Positions 35,701-49,012 of a stretch of DNA of 64,000 bases are shown here, one piece after another. Location: assembly GCA_002081555.1 (NCBI GenBank), contig KV921028.1:125494-189493 (forward strand), in the 5' to 3' direction. Under the pieces are notes generated by a model, which was not told the origin of the DNA, did no database searches, and was given only the letters and a program-made list of their open reading frames with translations. The position numbers and the translations under genes are program-made. The stretch is from Protostelium mycophagum (Eukaryota; Evosea; Variosea; Protosteliida; Protosteliaceae). Numbering within the stretch: position 1 is the first letter of the stretch; each line of letters starts with the position of its first letter.

Positions 35701-38700
35701 TCTCTCAATTCCGTCGTCTGTTTTTTCAGGGTATGTAATGACTGCACTCCCCCAAAGTAATTTCCCCTCATCAGAGTGTAATCCTTTTTACGCTCGTTGT
35801 AGATCCTCGCAAACGCGGTCACGTGATATATGAAAGAGAGGTCGTCGACATATATATGCGACAAGGCCGGGTCCACTTTGGGATGCCACAGAATTTGCTG
35901 GAGATTTTTAATTTAATATTTTCAATATAAATGTACCTTCATGGTGTTGTAGATGGACACAAGTGACAGCTTGATCTTGTCAATAAAAGCAGAGGAGAAA
36001 AATACGTCAGAAGACTTGAGGACTTCTGCAGATACAGAGTTGAGCGTAACGTTGTCCCAGGGCCCGTTGTAGATGAACGATAGAGAAGATGAGAGTTGCG
36101 CGTGATCACGCAGCTGTTAATAGGATCAAAAGAATGATAAAAATATTTGAAGATAATTCTAATATTGATTTTTCAGTGTAAATTGACACAAAAATTTTTG
36201 GCAGAGCTTTGCTGCACGAAATAAATTCAAATTTGAGGCATCACTTCCTCCAAAAAGTAAAGTCTCACCAAAGAGTATACGTGTTGGGGTTGGTTCTGTA
36301 AACACAAAACGACGCGCAAGTTTTTCCTGATCCTTCTGACGAATATCTCCCAGGCGTGTTCTGGCAGTCCCAAACCATTGGGCCTCTCGGGGTCGCTGGA
36401 GACGTTCTGTGTCGCCAACTGAGCCCTCTCTTCTACATTGAATAGAGAAGTACTGCTCTGCGTCGTGACGCACATCAAATCATCCAGAATCTCTGGGCTG
36501 AAGAAACGTCAGAGATGTCAAGTGTCAAAAATATCAAAGTGTCAAAGGTGTCAAGTGTCAAAAGTCCCACCATGCCTCCAGGCCGTTCGTCCCGTTGATA
36601 ATGAAACACAACGGCTGGTCACCAGATCCAGCCTTAGACAACACCGACTTGAGTGCAGCTCTCCATTCTTGCACCCTGTTGTATTCTGATGGTGTAAAAT
36701 CTACAAAAGGGATGTTCATGACAAAGCTGGAGAACATCACCAAGCTCGTGGCTTCGGCGCCCAGACTCGTTGAGAAAAGGAGGTTGCCTCCCGCCCTGCG
36801 AAGTCCGTGACATAGACTGAATCCTTTAGTAAAGTCGCGTTGTAGATGGAACATACCTCAGGATCTGTCGGGTGACGTCAGCGTTGATTGGAGCCTTCAA
36901 TCTGATATTCTTTTGTTCCTGTAACAGCGTGTATTTTTGTTTAAAGATCTTGGTCATCTCCTTCTCTCTCATCTCCTCATGCAGAGTTTCATCAAGAGGT
37001 GATATCGTGAATGATGACACTGTCTCTGCGGGGAAGAACGTGGAGGTTACTTCTTGTAGAAGGGCGGAGAAGTTTTGTTTGTCTGTTGTAGAGATGAAGG
37101 CGTCTTGGTAGCATCTCTGCTGCAAAAAGATCCAGAAATGCAATACAAAGAATGACGGTTTCTCCTCGGTAACCTGACACGTGTCAGATCTATGACGTGT
37201 GATGACGTCATCGTCACCTGGGTGAGGGGCAAGAAAGAGTTGAACAAGTGTCTGTAATTGAATCTGTAGTGGAAAGATGCGGGTGAAGGCTTGAATTCTG
37301 CGTTTACGCGTTTGTGCAATTCAATTGTGGCATTGATGATACTGTCCTCGTACTGGATCATGCTGTGATGGAAGGTGGAGGTCGCCATCATCTTGAGGGT
37401 CGATCTCATCTCTTCTTCATCAATCTCGCATTGAATCACATGGAAATGTCTCAACATCCTGACATATTTAGTACAAGAAAGCAAAGAGGATTTGCATTAA
37501 ATTTCTTTCAATCCAAAAAAAATTGATAATGATTTGTCACCTGAGGGAAGGGACTGGACCTGGCGTCGTCATGGCAGCAACCATAGTGAGTCCCGAGATG
37601 TGGTGAAATTCTTGCTCCACAAAGTACCCGTTCCATGAGATCAACTCTCTCAGGGTCTGTACAACATCTTAATAAGATTCGCAGATGCGCAGAGCATCTG
37701 CGAACTGAAGATCTTCGGAAAACTCACCTCGAGTACAGGCTTATGCCCAGAATCTTCCTCCTCTGTAGAAGATAAATTGTCAGCAAAACATACCAGGCCT
37801 TTTCCATTCGCTGGATGACTTCTATTATGCGTAGATCTGTCCAAGTGATGCTTCAAGAAACCTTGAAATTGTGCAACAGACAGAGACCTGCAGATTTTCA
37901 GACTTGAAAAAATCTGGCGAGTTGTAGATTGATATCTCACTTGGAGAAGGGGATGCGTAATGGAGCGTGTGTCTTGTCCAAACCGTATTGAATGAATTCA
38001 GAAATATCCATTGTTTTCCTGCTGCCTGATGGTCCTACGAGGAGAACGTGCTGGCCGTTGCTTATTGTGATGTCTAAGATGTAATTCCTGGCTGCGTGTG
38101 AAGCGCAGGGGATTATTGCGCTCGACACAGTCCCTTCCAGGATCTACGTATCGTTCAGATGATTTGTTTTTGGTGATCTACAACGTTGTAGATATTACCT
38201 CTGTGTCGACAGCGGGGTCCAACCACTTGGTCCAACCCATGTGCGTGAAATCGTAGAAATAATCAAAAACATTTCCTTCAACGGGAGGGTGTTCGCATAT
38301 CGTGACGTCAGATGTCTCTCTACAATGAGCCCGTACAAAATCGCTAAAAATAGATCGCGAATGGCAGTTGATGGCTGCACCAAAAGACCAGATCAGGCAG
38401 AACAGAAATATTCCACTCTGAGCTGTGCGCTTGTCCTGCACGTTTCTCAAAGCTGCGAGTGCGATCTGCGATTGATCTGCGACCGAGTCAATTTATGATG
38501 ACGTGTGGTGACGTCATACCTTGCCATATGCTAGGCCTCTTTCTGAATTTATCCATATGAGTCTCAGGCATCCACGCATTGGGCACTTCCTCACCAGTAA
38601 AAATCCAATTATAGCAACCAAACAGTTGCAACATATTGTGGGTCAAGTGTAACTTGTTGGGCACCAGAGTGGTCTGACATTCTTCCTCAATCATGGAGAA

Positions 38701-41700
38701 CAGAGGCTCGATCCAAGACTCTGTGACGTGTCAATGACGTCATAGATATAATCGTACTCTTGTACACCAAAGGTAAATAGAAAGGATAAATCAAGATGAA
38801 CGGAAATATTTAAAATACCTGACAAGTGGATGAGATGTTCTTTGAGTGTGATTTCCAGGCTCGGTTGGGAATCGGTCCAACACTCCACGAGGTGAGAGGG
38901 CTTCAGCCAAGTGTTGTTCGTGGCTACAATGCCAGATCTAGATAATATAGATGGGGTAGATCCCTTCAGATCCTCACACTCAATGATGAATCTGATCTGA
39001 CACATGTGTAAGTTGTAAGCAGCGAAACACGAATTTTAGCTTGAAATTTGTGAGAATACGCACATGGTCCGGGACAGGCAGTCTCTCTCCACTTGCTAAA
39101 AATAGACATCTACTCCCGTCTGTTGCGGTGCACAATGAGTCGAACCACTTGACGTCCACTTCTCCATCGAAGACGATCCAATTCTGCACGTGAAATGTGG
39201 GTGCGGGGACTTGTGTGATGGACAATTCCCCAGGGGGCACGATCTACAACGCGTCAAAGAAACAATGATGACGTGTACTCACGTAGTTGTCTCTCAAAGG
39301 AAGGGCCTCTTGAGCTTCTTGAATGATCTTTAATATGATTCTGGGGAGAACTCCGTCTGTCCAATTCCTGAAGACATCAACCGTTCCGATCAACTCTTCA
39401 CCTGTCAAAGTCCCCGGCATGATCCGGTGGATCTACAACGAGTCAGAAAGTCAGTGATGCTGACACATCTCACTTGGACTTGTGGAGGTTTGGAATGCGT
39501 TGTAGATTTGATGAGATGGGATCTGGCCCCTTCCAAAACCTTCAACATGATAGATTTTCCAGAAAAGGAAGGTCCGGTCACTATAGTCACAGGATTCCTA
39601 AACATTTATCACGAAATTTCCTTGAAATTTCGTGTAGATATCACCTCTGTATGGCCTGGCTCAGCTCTAGGCACTTTGTGACCATCTCGGGAACTACTGA
39701 CAGACCCAGCTCTTTGATGGAGAAGGTGATAGCCTCCGACATCTGCACTTCTCGCTCAGAAAGCCTAGGTGGGATGATTGCGACCACGAAATGGTCCCGC
39801 ATGATCTGCTCCAGCTTTTCTCTCTCCTTCTTGGAGAGTTGTGGGTAGAGTGTGTCTCTCAACACCCCGACGATCCACTTCTCTTCCATTTGTAACTGCG
39901 AAAAATGAATCTTCTGTTGTGTTTCTGGTAGTTTGTAGGATTTAGGAGGTTGCATCGTGATTGTAATAGGTTATGTTGATGTTAAGGCAGCCAGTTGGAT
40001 CTGTACTTATCTTCCCAGCAAAAAAGTCACCAAAAGGCAAGAAGAAATGCGGCAAAGCCGCATGCCAAGAAACACTATGATCACGGAGAATAATATTCCA
40101 CCTGTCCAGGTTTCGGCACGTTTGCCGCCGTCTCTACCGCCTTAGCCCTCGATTGTGATCTCGCCCTCAACGGCACGTTCACCGGAGTAGTACTGGCATT
40201 CGTCCTCTTTGCGGCGCATCGGCTCACTATCTTTGCGGCGAGTCTCGTGTCTATGATCAAGTCTGTGTCGCGGGGAAACTGTTGCTTGGCGGTGTGCAAG
40301 ATGGAGATTATTTTCGCTGCGGCAGTGTGCGGATCTTCGAAACCTGAAGAATCTCAGTAAATTTGTATACATTTGAAGTTTCATAAATTCAGCGGAACAA
40401 CCGTGACTTCAAACTTTCGAAACGTTTTGATACCAACGGCAATACACGTGTTTGACACGTTAAGGTTTCGTTTCGGAGGGTGTTAAACACGCAATTGAGG
40501 ATACAGATCGATTATATCCGAAACGAAAATTCACCAGCAGCCATGAACATCGTCTCTGTGATGAGTGTGAGGTCCTCTTCTGATGACGTGGCAAGGGAGA
40601 TGGGCCTGACCAAGGTCTTGATGTTCTCGGATAAATCTTGTCTTCCGTATTGCTGCGGGCCCAGGGTGAAGAACACCCCGCAGGGGGCGATGATGTCTAC
40701 AATCATCCCGTCTATCCATTGTACATTGTTGGATTTCGACTGGAGAATTCAGTGAAATTTCGTAGATTTGGGTACCTGTGTTGAGGTTTGTATCCGTTGT
40801 AGACACTGAGAGATTACGGACAGAACACCACTTGGGACTCTGTCTATCTCGTCGAAGCAAGCCACAACACCTGTTCTATTTTTAGCTCCAATCTGATGAC
40901 GTCACCACTCACCAGCTGAGATGATGCCTCGGAAAAATTCTGTTAAACTCTGTGGAGTGATGTCAGGAGACACATTGAAAACTACAAATTGCTTTCCAAG
41001 CACTTTGGCCATTTCCCGTGTGATTTCTGATTTTCCGCTGCCAGAAGGCCCTTCAAAACTCAAATTTTGAATCTTCAGATTTCCCTCCATACCCGATATG
41101 GCCCCGACCGCCCCGATATGCATACAAGTAGACAGCATCCTGAAGTTTCTCTGTGTAGATGGCGTGATTACCAACCTGCTGGAAGAGCCGTTATACTCTC
41201 CGCCGTGTATAAATGTACATGAGCTGATGCATATGCTGAGCTCTTTATCCTCCCAGTAATGTCTGAGGGACATGCGCCAGGCCCCTTCGATCTCTTCGCT
41301 CTGCTGGACTTCTGTGGCCTGAAAGAAATTCAATATTGGTGATCTACAATTGGGAATATCACAGTTGTAGATTGGCCGAAATGGGAATAAAGGTTTCAAG
41401 ATTTACAAGAAAATCAGAACATCTCTGCGGCTTTGCCGCAAACACCAAAAATACACCTTTAATCTCATCACCTGCTGGGGGCGGTTTGCCCATTCCACCA
41501 ACAGATTCACAAAGTCTCTGTTGCTTTGGTCGAGTAATATCAACCCCTCCACAGTCCTCTTCCTAGCAGGTTCTTGTGTCGTTCTGATTATATTTGTCAG
41601 GTAGCTCAGCCTCTCTTGTACGAATATCTTCAAGGCATCTATCTTGGTGCGGTTCTGCAGAGCTTGCGTAACCTGAAAATAGAATGAGTTTTCCGCGAAA

Positions 41701-44700
41701 TTTCGGGGGAATTGCTGGGATATTTCGAGGGGATTTCGGGGATATTTCACCTTGTGTGTGAAGATAATCTGGTTTACGTAATGGACGATTTCTGTGGGCC
41801 AAGAGATAATCCAGTCATCCCTCGTCTTACTCGCGTAAGTGGAAAGTGCCCTTCCCACCACGTTGTTTATCGTCATGGCAATCACCTGTCATATGTCACA
41901 GGATGACGTATGAAAATGACGTGCACGATATCATATGAATTTTCAGGAAAAGGGAGGTTCTGTCGTTGTAGACGTACCTGTTGTAGATTCTTCATCCAAT
42001 TTGATACAGAGAAGTGTATTCCGACAGATTCTGACAACAACACCGTCTCTCCATTACCAGCAATTATATGGCTGATTCTGTCATCCTATTACCCGTCATT
42101 TCCCACCGGTATCAATGGAGTGTTAAATTTTCTCCATGTCGAATCAAATTTTTGTACCACAATGTATTTCATTCTGCTTTTCTACGGAAAAGAACACAAA
42201 ACCGCGGTGCATTTTTGACTTCGTGATTGTATAACCTCATACCTTATCTATGATAAGATCTGCCACACCCTCGAAGCACTTTCGAATGATGGATCTGATC
42301 TGCTGGTGGCCTCTACAACGGTATAACACGTCAAGTGCCTCTCTATCTGATAGGAAATATAGTCTGGGGAATTCTTGCCTCTTGGCCTCGAGCATCATCA
42401 ATACTGCCTTCAAGATCCTCTCCATGTTACGAGTACACTCTTGTACGAGTGGAAGCAGATCCAACTTCTCGCACAATAAAAGGATTCTGAAAACTGTCGG
42501 GGATTTCATCAGGGCGTAAAGGTTTACCTGGGAAGGTTTACGGCCTTCTCCATGATCCTCCTCCAAATGTCGTGGACGTTGTCTAATTTGATGACTCCAT
42601 CAGATTTCCACTCCTTCTGCAATTCTTCGGATTCTACAATGGCTCTGTTTCATTTCAATGAGATGTCCGAAATTTCGTGGAAAACTCACGAGTATCTCAA
42701 GTACATGTCTTGACATTCTGTCCACTGTGTCATCAATTTTTGAATGTTGAAAACTGTATTCTTCCATTGGTTTGCCCTGTCCAGTAGATCTTTGACATAA
42801 GGCGTGCACAAAATTTTGTGCAGATTGATCATCTGATTCTCCACGACAGATTGGAGATGGGACACCGGTCCCAATATGAGCGTGTCTCGCTAAAAATAGA
42901 TCAGTCTCGTTGTAGATGGAAAGAAAAATCACCCCAGTGATGGGAACGAAGGAGAGGGTGTACGCCTTCAACTCGGCCTGCATCCCCTCCAATGTCATCT
43001 CTATTTGGTATTCATTTCTGGCAAACTCCGTGATGTTGACGATCTACAACGTTTTAATGAAATACGAGTTATTTGCATCAACGAAAAGACGATCAAATTG
43101 TCTTTCGCGGCTTTCGCCGCAAGGATGCATTTTCTGGTTGGGTTTTGTGAATATTCTTGTAGGTCTTTAAGACATTTTTGGCGTATCTTAAATGTATTGT
43201 GTTTGCCCCAAAAATACATTATCCAACCCAAGAAAACATTTCCAAAAAACAGAATATCATCAAGTCTCACATCGTCCGTGAATCTCTCCAACCGCATCTC
43301 AATGAAATGAGCCACGGAAAAACCTTCTTCCGGTTCTTGTACACCGGTCTGGGAACACACCATCCTCCAGTGTCTCGACCTGACACCTGGGTGACGTAAC
43401 CTGACAACCAGGGGAATGTGCTCTTTCATCCCGTCGATCTCCTTCTTTAATGCATTTCCTGCGGATAACTGTTTGGATCAGTCTCGTTGTAGTCTGTCAT
43501 TTATCTATTTTTAGATTGATTTTTGGAATATTTTGATTTATATATGATTGGAAAATACAAATTGAATTCAAAAAAAAATTCAATATTTCAAATTTAAAAC
43601 AATAAAAATATCTTTTAGAATTTTCCTACCGGTGCGGGCTTGTTCATGAGATTCGATATGGCCGTCTCGATAATACTCGACGCGTTGTAGATGTATTTAC
43701 TGAACTTATCCGCATCCACGCTCAAGAACGGCGTGCTGAGATACTCACCTATGGTGATCTGCCAGTTGGCAGCTGTCGTCCAAAGAGAGTAAAGAGGATC
43801 AAATGCGGTGGAGAACTTGATGAGGGTAGTCCTGTCCATCGGGGGGATGGAGAGTATCTTTTCGTACGAACCGTATGTCTCGGATTGTCGTTGTAGTTCG
43901 AGGAATCTGACACGTGTCAGTCGACAGGTCTTTCGAGATTCACGAAGAAAAATTTTGGCGCCAAAATTCGAATTCAAACGGACCTCTCGTGGATGGGCGT
44001 GACCTTTTCTTCAACATTCAACGCCGCCTCGATACTATCCAACATCTCGATCAGCGCGGCTTCGTCCGCCAATTTATAGAGGTCATCGTTGAATTCTTTT
44101 TGCTTTTTGTTAAGCTCCCTGGTGAGTTTGTACTTTTGGATTTGGAAATCGGAGAGGGCTCCTTGTACCACCTTGTAATTTCAGTTGATGGGGCAAAACA
44201 GTGCAATCCATTTTATGCGGCTCTTCCTCGCAGAGCAATGTGGACTTTTGCTGCAGTAATGATGCGTGGAGCTGCAGTAAGAGGTTTTATAGCAAAGCCA
44301 GAACAAGGTTGCAAACTACAATGCCGAATGAATTGAAACACACGATCCGCAAGTGAACACAGTGTCAGCCGTCGGTTTCATTGACCCAAGAACATCATAA
44401 AATATATAAATACCGTAGATAAAGAGCATGGCATCGATACAAGGCTCCATCGCTTATCAAAGTCCTCTTCCACAAGCTGCACAAAGAATTGGTCCAGCAG
44501 TCCGTACCGTTTCAAGATGGCCTCGGACTCGCCTGTGTAATATCTAAGTCATATTTTCAAAGAATTTTTTCAAGTTTTTTGTCCATGAGATTTCGTTGAA
44601 ATTTCAAAAATGTCCACCTGTCATAATCTTGAGCTCTTTAATGACATCAGATAAGATATCAGATCTCTCGGCCAATTCCTCGGGCGTATCGGCCGTCTTA

Positions 44701-47700
44701 TTTATGATATCATGAATATCCCCAAACCGGGACAAAAGCTGGTCCGTCATCATCATCGTTGTAAACTGAGGCGGTGGTCAGTTGGGGTCTTCATATTTTC
44801 CTTGAAATTTCACTGACCTTCCATCTCTCAATCTGACGTGCGGCGATGTTATGGAGCTGGTTCAATAATTGTTGCCGTGCCTCCCTACAGTCGACATGAA
44901 ATATGCCAATGTCGACAACCTCAGGCATAGTCTGAGCTATTTCCCGAGCTAAATTCGTCACTCTCTCCACCTCCTCCCTGAAATTTCTCAGAAATCTCCA
45001 CCAAACCAGGCGTCTACACCGTTGTAGACGGTCATAATGACTCACTTGAGGCCCTTTCTGTCTTCTTTTAAATTGTCAAACTTATCTGCCTCATCGTCTT
45101 TCAATACGACTTCGTACTTCTCAAACATAATTGTGAACTCGTCGGCCAGGTTTTTGCTCCGAGTTATGATATCTCGGATCGTGTCTTTAGGTTGTCGCAG
45201 GTCCTCCCTGTGTACAGCCTCGTACGTGGCCCTGGAGAGGGGGGTCTTCAGGTCTCGGTTTTCGTCATGGAGTAGGGAGCTGAGGTCTAGCATCGGGATG
45301 GTACTTCCGTGATTGAATATGATCTGCAGTATGGGCATGATTTCTCTCTACGAAAAATCAATGACGATCTACAATAGATCTGGAGATGCGCCAAATATAA
45401 CTTTTGTTTGTAGCTTTGCGATTAGGAGATTTTTCTGTGAGTTTTGTGATGTTTTGGTTAATTTGCAGCAAAATCGCAAAGTGAAAGGCATCTTCACATA
45501 ATTCCAATAGAATAACAAGTTCTTTGCAAAATAATACAATATAATATTTTAGAAATACACCGCAGCACAGGTACTATAGGATATAAAGATGTTAAAAGAT
45601 TACCATGAATGATTCCAGCGGCGGTTGAATGACGACTTCGTTGTTCACCACAACCAAACGGACTCCAAAAATAGGCTCAGGCTTCTGCTCCTTCGTAAAT
45701 TTCCGTGAATCTTCCAGTTTCTTCAACGGACTATCATATCTACAACACGTCATCACCCCCTCCTTCCATCTACAACACTCCCACCTCTTGAAAATCTCCA
45801 TGAATTTCTTAATAGAGTCGCTGAGACTTGACCTCAGAGCGTCTCCGACCATTCTGTTGGTCAGACACTCCATCCTGAAGATGTGATGATTCATGTACTC
45901 GCGCTGAGCTTTTGAGGAACTTCCATACAGCGAAGCCCTCGTCAGCTGCACCGTGGCGCCGATCTGTGCTGAAGAATTTATGCGTGTCCACTCCAGTGTG
46001 GATTCCTCTACTGACTCGATCACGATGGCTTCTAAGCGAAATACGACGGTCTCCTGTGGTGTGTAAAGATCACACGAAACGAATAGATAAAATCGTTTAT
46101 AAGATCAGAAAGACTTTTCACCTTGATACGTGAGAGGTGCTGTATCACGCTGGTCGTTTGTAACTGTGTGAAATCCGATATTGAAAAACATATGGGGACC
46201 TTTACGGCAAAGTACGGACTGTTTCTGATGAGTTGGACCTGTAAAAATCAACATGAGAAAATAAAATCACAATAATAAAACAGACCTGCTCCCAGATGCG
46301 TTGTAGTCCGTGAAGCATAAAATCGTTCGAGTGTAGCAGGTTGGTTTGTAGATTGGAGATCAATTCACCCATTTGGACAGGCGCGATCCTTACCGTGCCT
46401 TGTAGCGGTACAAACATCTCTCTTTCTTTCAACAAGAAATGAACGGACGAAGGTAGCTCATCCTCTATGGGGTTCAAATGTTCATACTCCAATAATCTCA
46501 TTGCCTTTTGGAATTCTTTGGAGACTCTGTCTTTGATCTCTTGGATCTATTCTATTTTTAGAATTCTTTATTCTTGAAAATTCTTGTGAAAATTCTTTGA
46601 AAATAATTTTGAAATAAATTTTAAATTATAATAAACACCTGTTCTTCGTCTTCGACTCTGCCCACTCGGGATATAATAACGTCAAGTTGTTCCGGTAATG
46701 GCCCACTGATCTCACTATTATCAGACTGGTCCACTCTAATCTGTCTGGCCAGTTTCTTCTCATAAACGAGCCTGTTTTGGTAGGCAAACTGTAGCCTCTG
46801 AAAGAATTTGTCGTCGCCGTCTAGCCTGAGATTTAACCTGTTTTCGATTATTTTTATTTTTAGTGAAATTAAAAATTTTAGAGCATCACATCAGGATTAA
46901 ACCTCTAATGAGGATCGAAAGTGTTTAGTAAAAAGAACCTTTACCTGGAAACATATTTCTCCTTCTTAGTGTCTTGCCATTCGATCAAAAATTGTTCCCT
47001 CTCTGGATCATACGATTGAATGAGACAATCTTTCCATTCCCAAGTGCCATCAGAGAAGAACCACTTCGAAGTGGCATGCTTCCCGGGCTGAAAAATGATC
47101 AGCGTCGATCCACAATGTATGTATGATTTCAATGGATTGATCCACATCACTCACTTCGAGGGTTGCCGAAGAGTCTTCATAACTAACGTCGTCAAAGAAC
47201 TCTAAAGGAAGATATCCATAACCCGCTTTCGGTTGGCTCTCTGCATCCTCCTTCTGCTCTTGAATCAACTTCTCCTTCGCCTTCTGTTTGTCATCTGCCT
47301 CTTTCGATATCTCGAATGTCACTCCCCTTCCTGGATCAGTATTTTTTCCCGCGAAATATTTGTTTTTCAAAATTTAAATTTCAACCTCAAAAAAATCAAA
47401 GTTCAAGATAAAAATAAATCCAGCTTACTTTCTGTCCTTTTTCTTGTGTAGATTGTCGTAAGTCACAACCGGCACAGAGACTGACCGAACGATTGTTGCG
47501 TTTCCGTTAAATCTCGCCAATAAGATCTTCTGCATCTCTGTATGAGCCTGCGGCATCCTGTCTGTCTCGTCTGAGCGATACGTTGCTGGTTCTGAAGACG
47601 TAGCACTGGGCGAGGCGAACATGTTGATGTGTGATTGGCGGTTAAAAAGTTCATCATCTTCGTCCTCAGGTTCTGTCTGCTCTTGCGGGGCCATCTCTTC

Positions 47701-48514
47701 TTGTGCAGTGGGAAAAATAAACGGCCTGTACAAATTCAGATCACCTAAACCTGTTCCACCTGTGGCGCCATGTCCAACAAAATTGCTGCAGTTGTGCCCT
47801 TGTATACACTTGACTTACTTGAATGGAGTATGTATACGAGAAGGCCTTGGCTTATTCACATTATGAGAGAAGGCAGATTGTCTTGAAGGAGGTAACGTCG
47901 ACAGATTTTTTCTTGTCGAGACGGGCGAAATTGGCGCGGAATTGGACTTGGGTATTTTTTGATTCCAGGGGTCCTCGTCTAATTTCTGCAATATTTTTCA
48001 ATGTTTTTGATCATTTTAGTGTGCTTCTGACCAATTTTGAGATTGTGGGTGCAGACTGAAGCTGTTTGGAAGTAGCACCAGATTTTCCACTCAGTAACTC
48101 TGTAATTTTACGGATACTCTTCGTTGGTGCAACATCAAAATCGTCTGCTGAATGTTTTGTGTGCTAAAAAACGTTAGATGAAAATTCTACCAATGAAATC
48201 GAATGTTGCGGTGATGAAGGCGGCCATTTATCTCGAGAATGCAGAAACTCACATGCTCTCTTTTGATGGAGAAGACAGGTGGTAATGAGCTCGAAAGCGG
48301 GTTTTCTTTGTGATGTTTCTTTTTCTCCTCGCGTTGATGTTCTTTGTTTGGATCAACGACTACAACCCACTCTCCTAAACCTGGCAGTGTGGCCTATCAT
48401 TATTCATATTTCCAGACCATATCATCATCATCCTACGCTTTTTGACTGTTTTATGGAAGTTCGTTCTTCTCTTTCATGTTCTTGGAGTCTCTTTATCGCA
48501 TCTCTCGATCTCTC
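29738..48514 (-). CDS. Axonemal-type (inner-arm, DNAH1-like) dynein heavy chain
   Basis: About 18.8 kb and several dozen exons, roughly 4,500 residues. N-terminal exons (48.5-47.4 kb) are Ser/Pro-rich; the true first ATG was not found. Then come YGYLPLEFFDDVSYED and WKDCLIQSYDPEREQFLIEW, as in DNAH1-like chains, followed by tail and linker. AAA1: FEGPSGSGKSE (41025-41051) with VVACFDEIDRVP. AAA2: GPSFSGKS (39552-39575). AAA3: LLVGPSGSRKT (38012-38035), with Arg where Walker A has Gly. AAA4: LLFSTSLGAEATSL (36741-36783), where the P-loop is lost. The stalk coiled coil lies around 35.4-35.9 kb (LKKQTTELRDEILAFKEEMI). The C-terminal domain GLHVDGARWDRERRLLVDP and NYLCPIYISADDT, ending TKAGVSLSC..., is the axonemal form. 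It powers ciliary bending as an ATP-driven microtubule motor. Some introns hold GCGGC hairpins and other recurrent words. Confidence 0.93.
31644..31659. repeat. Intronic GCGGC...GCCGC hairpin (copy 1)
   Basis: TGCGGCTGTGCCGCGA in a longer-than-usual region of the dynein gene, followed by CCAATAAACCAAAAACACC. It is related to copies at 40048, 41426 and 43106. Confidence 0.6.
35041..35074. repeat. Short tandem duplication containing TGACGTCA
   Basis: GGATGACGTCAT occurs twice in succession (TGACGTCA at 35042-35049 and 35063-35070) in a dynein intron, with TGTTGGAT/TTGAATGGAT-like spacers. Confidence 0.6.
36512..36564. repeat. Short tandem repeat based on GTGTCAAA
   Basis: Units GTCAAGTGTCAAAA, TCAAAGTGTCAAAGG and TGTCAAGTGTCAAAAG follow one another in a dynein intron. 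Confidence 0.7.
38177..38192. repeat. Full palindrome TCTACAACGTTGTAGA in an intron
   Basis: A perfect 16-bp dyad of the window's most enriched word, 18 bases or so after a splice donor of the dynein gene (minus strand). The other full copies are at 11351-11366 (coding) and 51628-51643 (intron). Confidence 0.85.
40048..40062. repeat. Intronic GCGGC hairpin (copy 2)
   Basis: TGCGGCAAAGCCGCA: 6-bp arms with an AAA loop, in the non-coding stretch 39956-40090 of the dynein gene, followed by CCAAGAAACAC. Confidence 0.6.
41426..41440. repeat. Intronic GCGGC hairpin (copy 3)
   Basis: TGCGGCTTTGCCGCA, followed by AACACCAAAAATACACC, in a dynein intron. It is the reverse complement of copy 2. Confidence 0.6.
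43106..43120. repeat. Intronic GCGGC hairpin (copy 4)
   Basis: CGCGGCTTTCGCCGC in a dynein intron of about 150 nt; the same core as the other copies with one extra loop base. Confidence 0.55.
45414..45481. repeat. Intronic inverted repeat, 10-bp arms
   Basis: CTTTGCGATT (45414-45423) and AATCGCAAAG (45472-45481) are perfect reverse complements with 48 bases between them, in a long (about 240 nt) intron of the dynein gene. Could be a short MITE-like insertion or an RNA hairpin. Confidence 0.65.
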
Positions 48515-49012
48515 CTGTATGTTACCCTGATATGATCAGATGACAAAAATAACACCAGATGATGAAGATGATGAAATGATACCGTGGACTTTTTCAAAGA
48601 GCCATGTAATGTGTCTTTGACCATGCTACGGGAGGCTGTCAGGACCTTCCTCACACAAATAATGAGGCTTCTTCCGATGTTAATTTTGGCGGGGAATTTT
48701 CCGGTACATTTTCCCAGAGATCACATCACCGATGAGAAACGAACACAAACATCAACCAAATTGTTTTCAGCTTCTTTAATACCAAGAGTCAGATGGAGAA
48801 GAAACTTGCACAATGCACGCGGTTTGGAACAGTGACGGCTCGGTCATCTGTCTGTCACTTCAATTCTCTGCCATGTCTATAAAATGTCAATGTTTTACAA
48901 CCGTGGATCCAAACTGTTTCCTGGATCACGTGTTTGAAACACCTTACTGCAAGGATCCGCTTGAGTGTTTTTTGGACAAGAGACAGAAAGCAGCGAAGGG
49001 TACGAAGAGAGG
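48515..49012. other. Region between the dynein 5' end and the EamA transporter
   Basis: Short open frames on both strands but nothing I can assign. The dynein first exon and promoter are probably here on the minus strand, and the transporter promoter on the plus strand. Confidence 0.35.
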
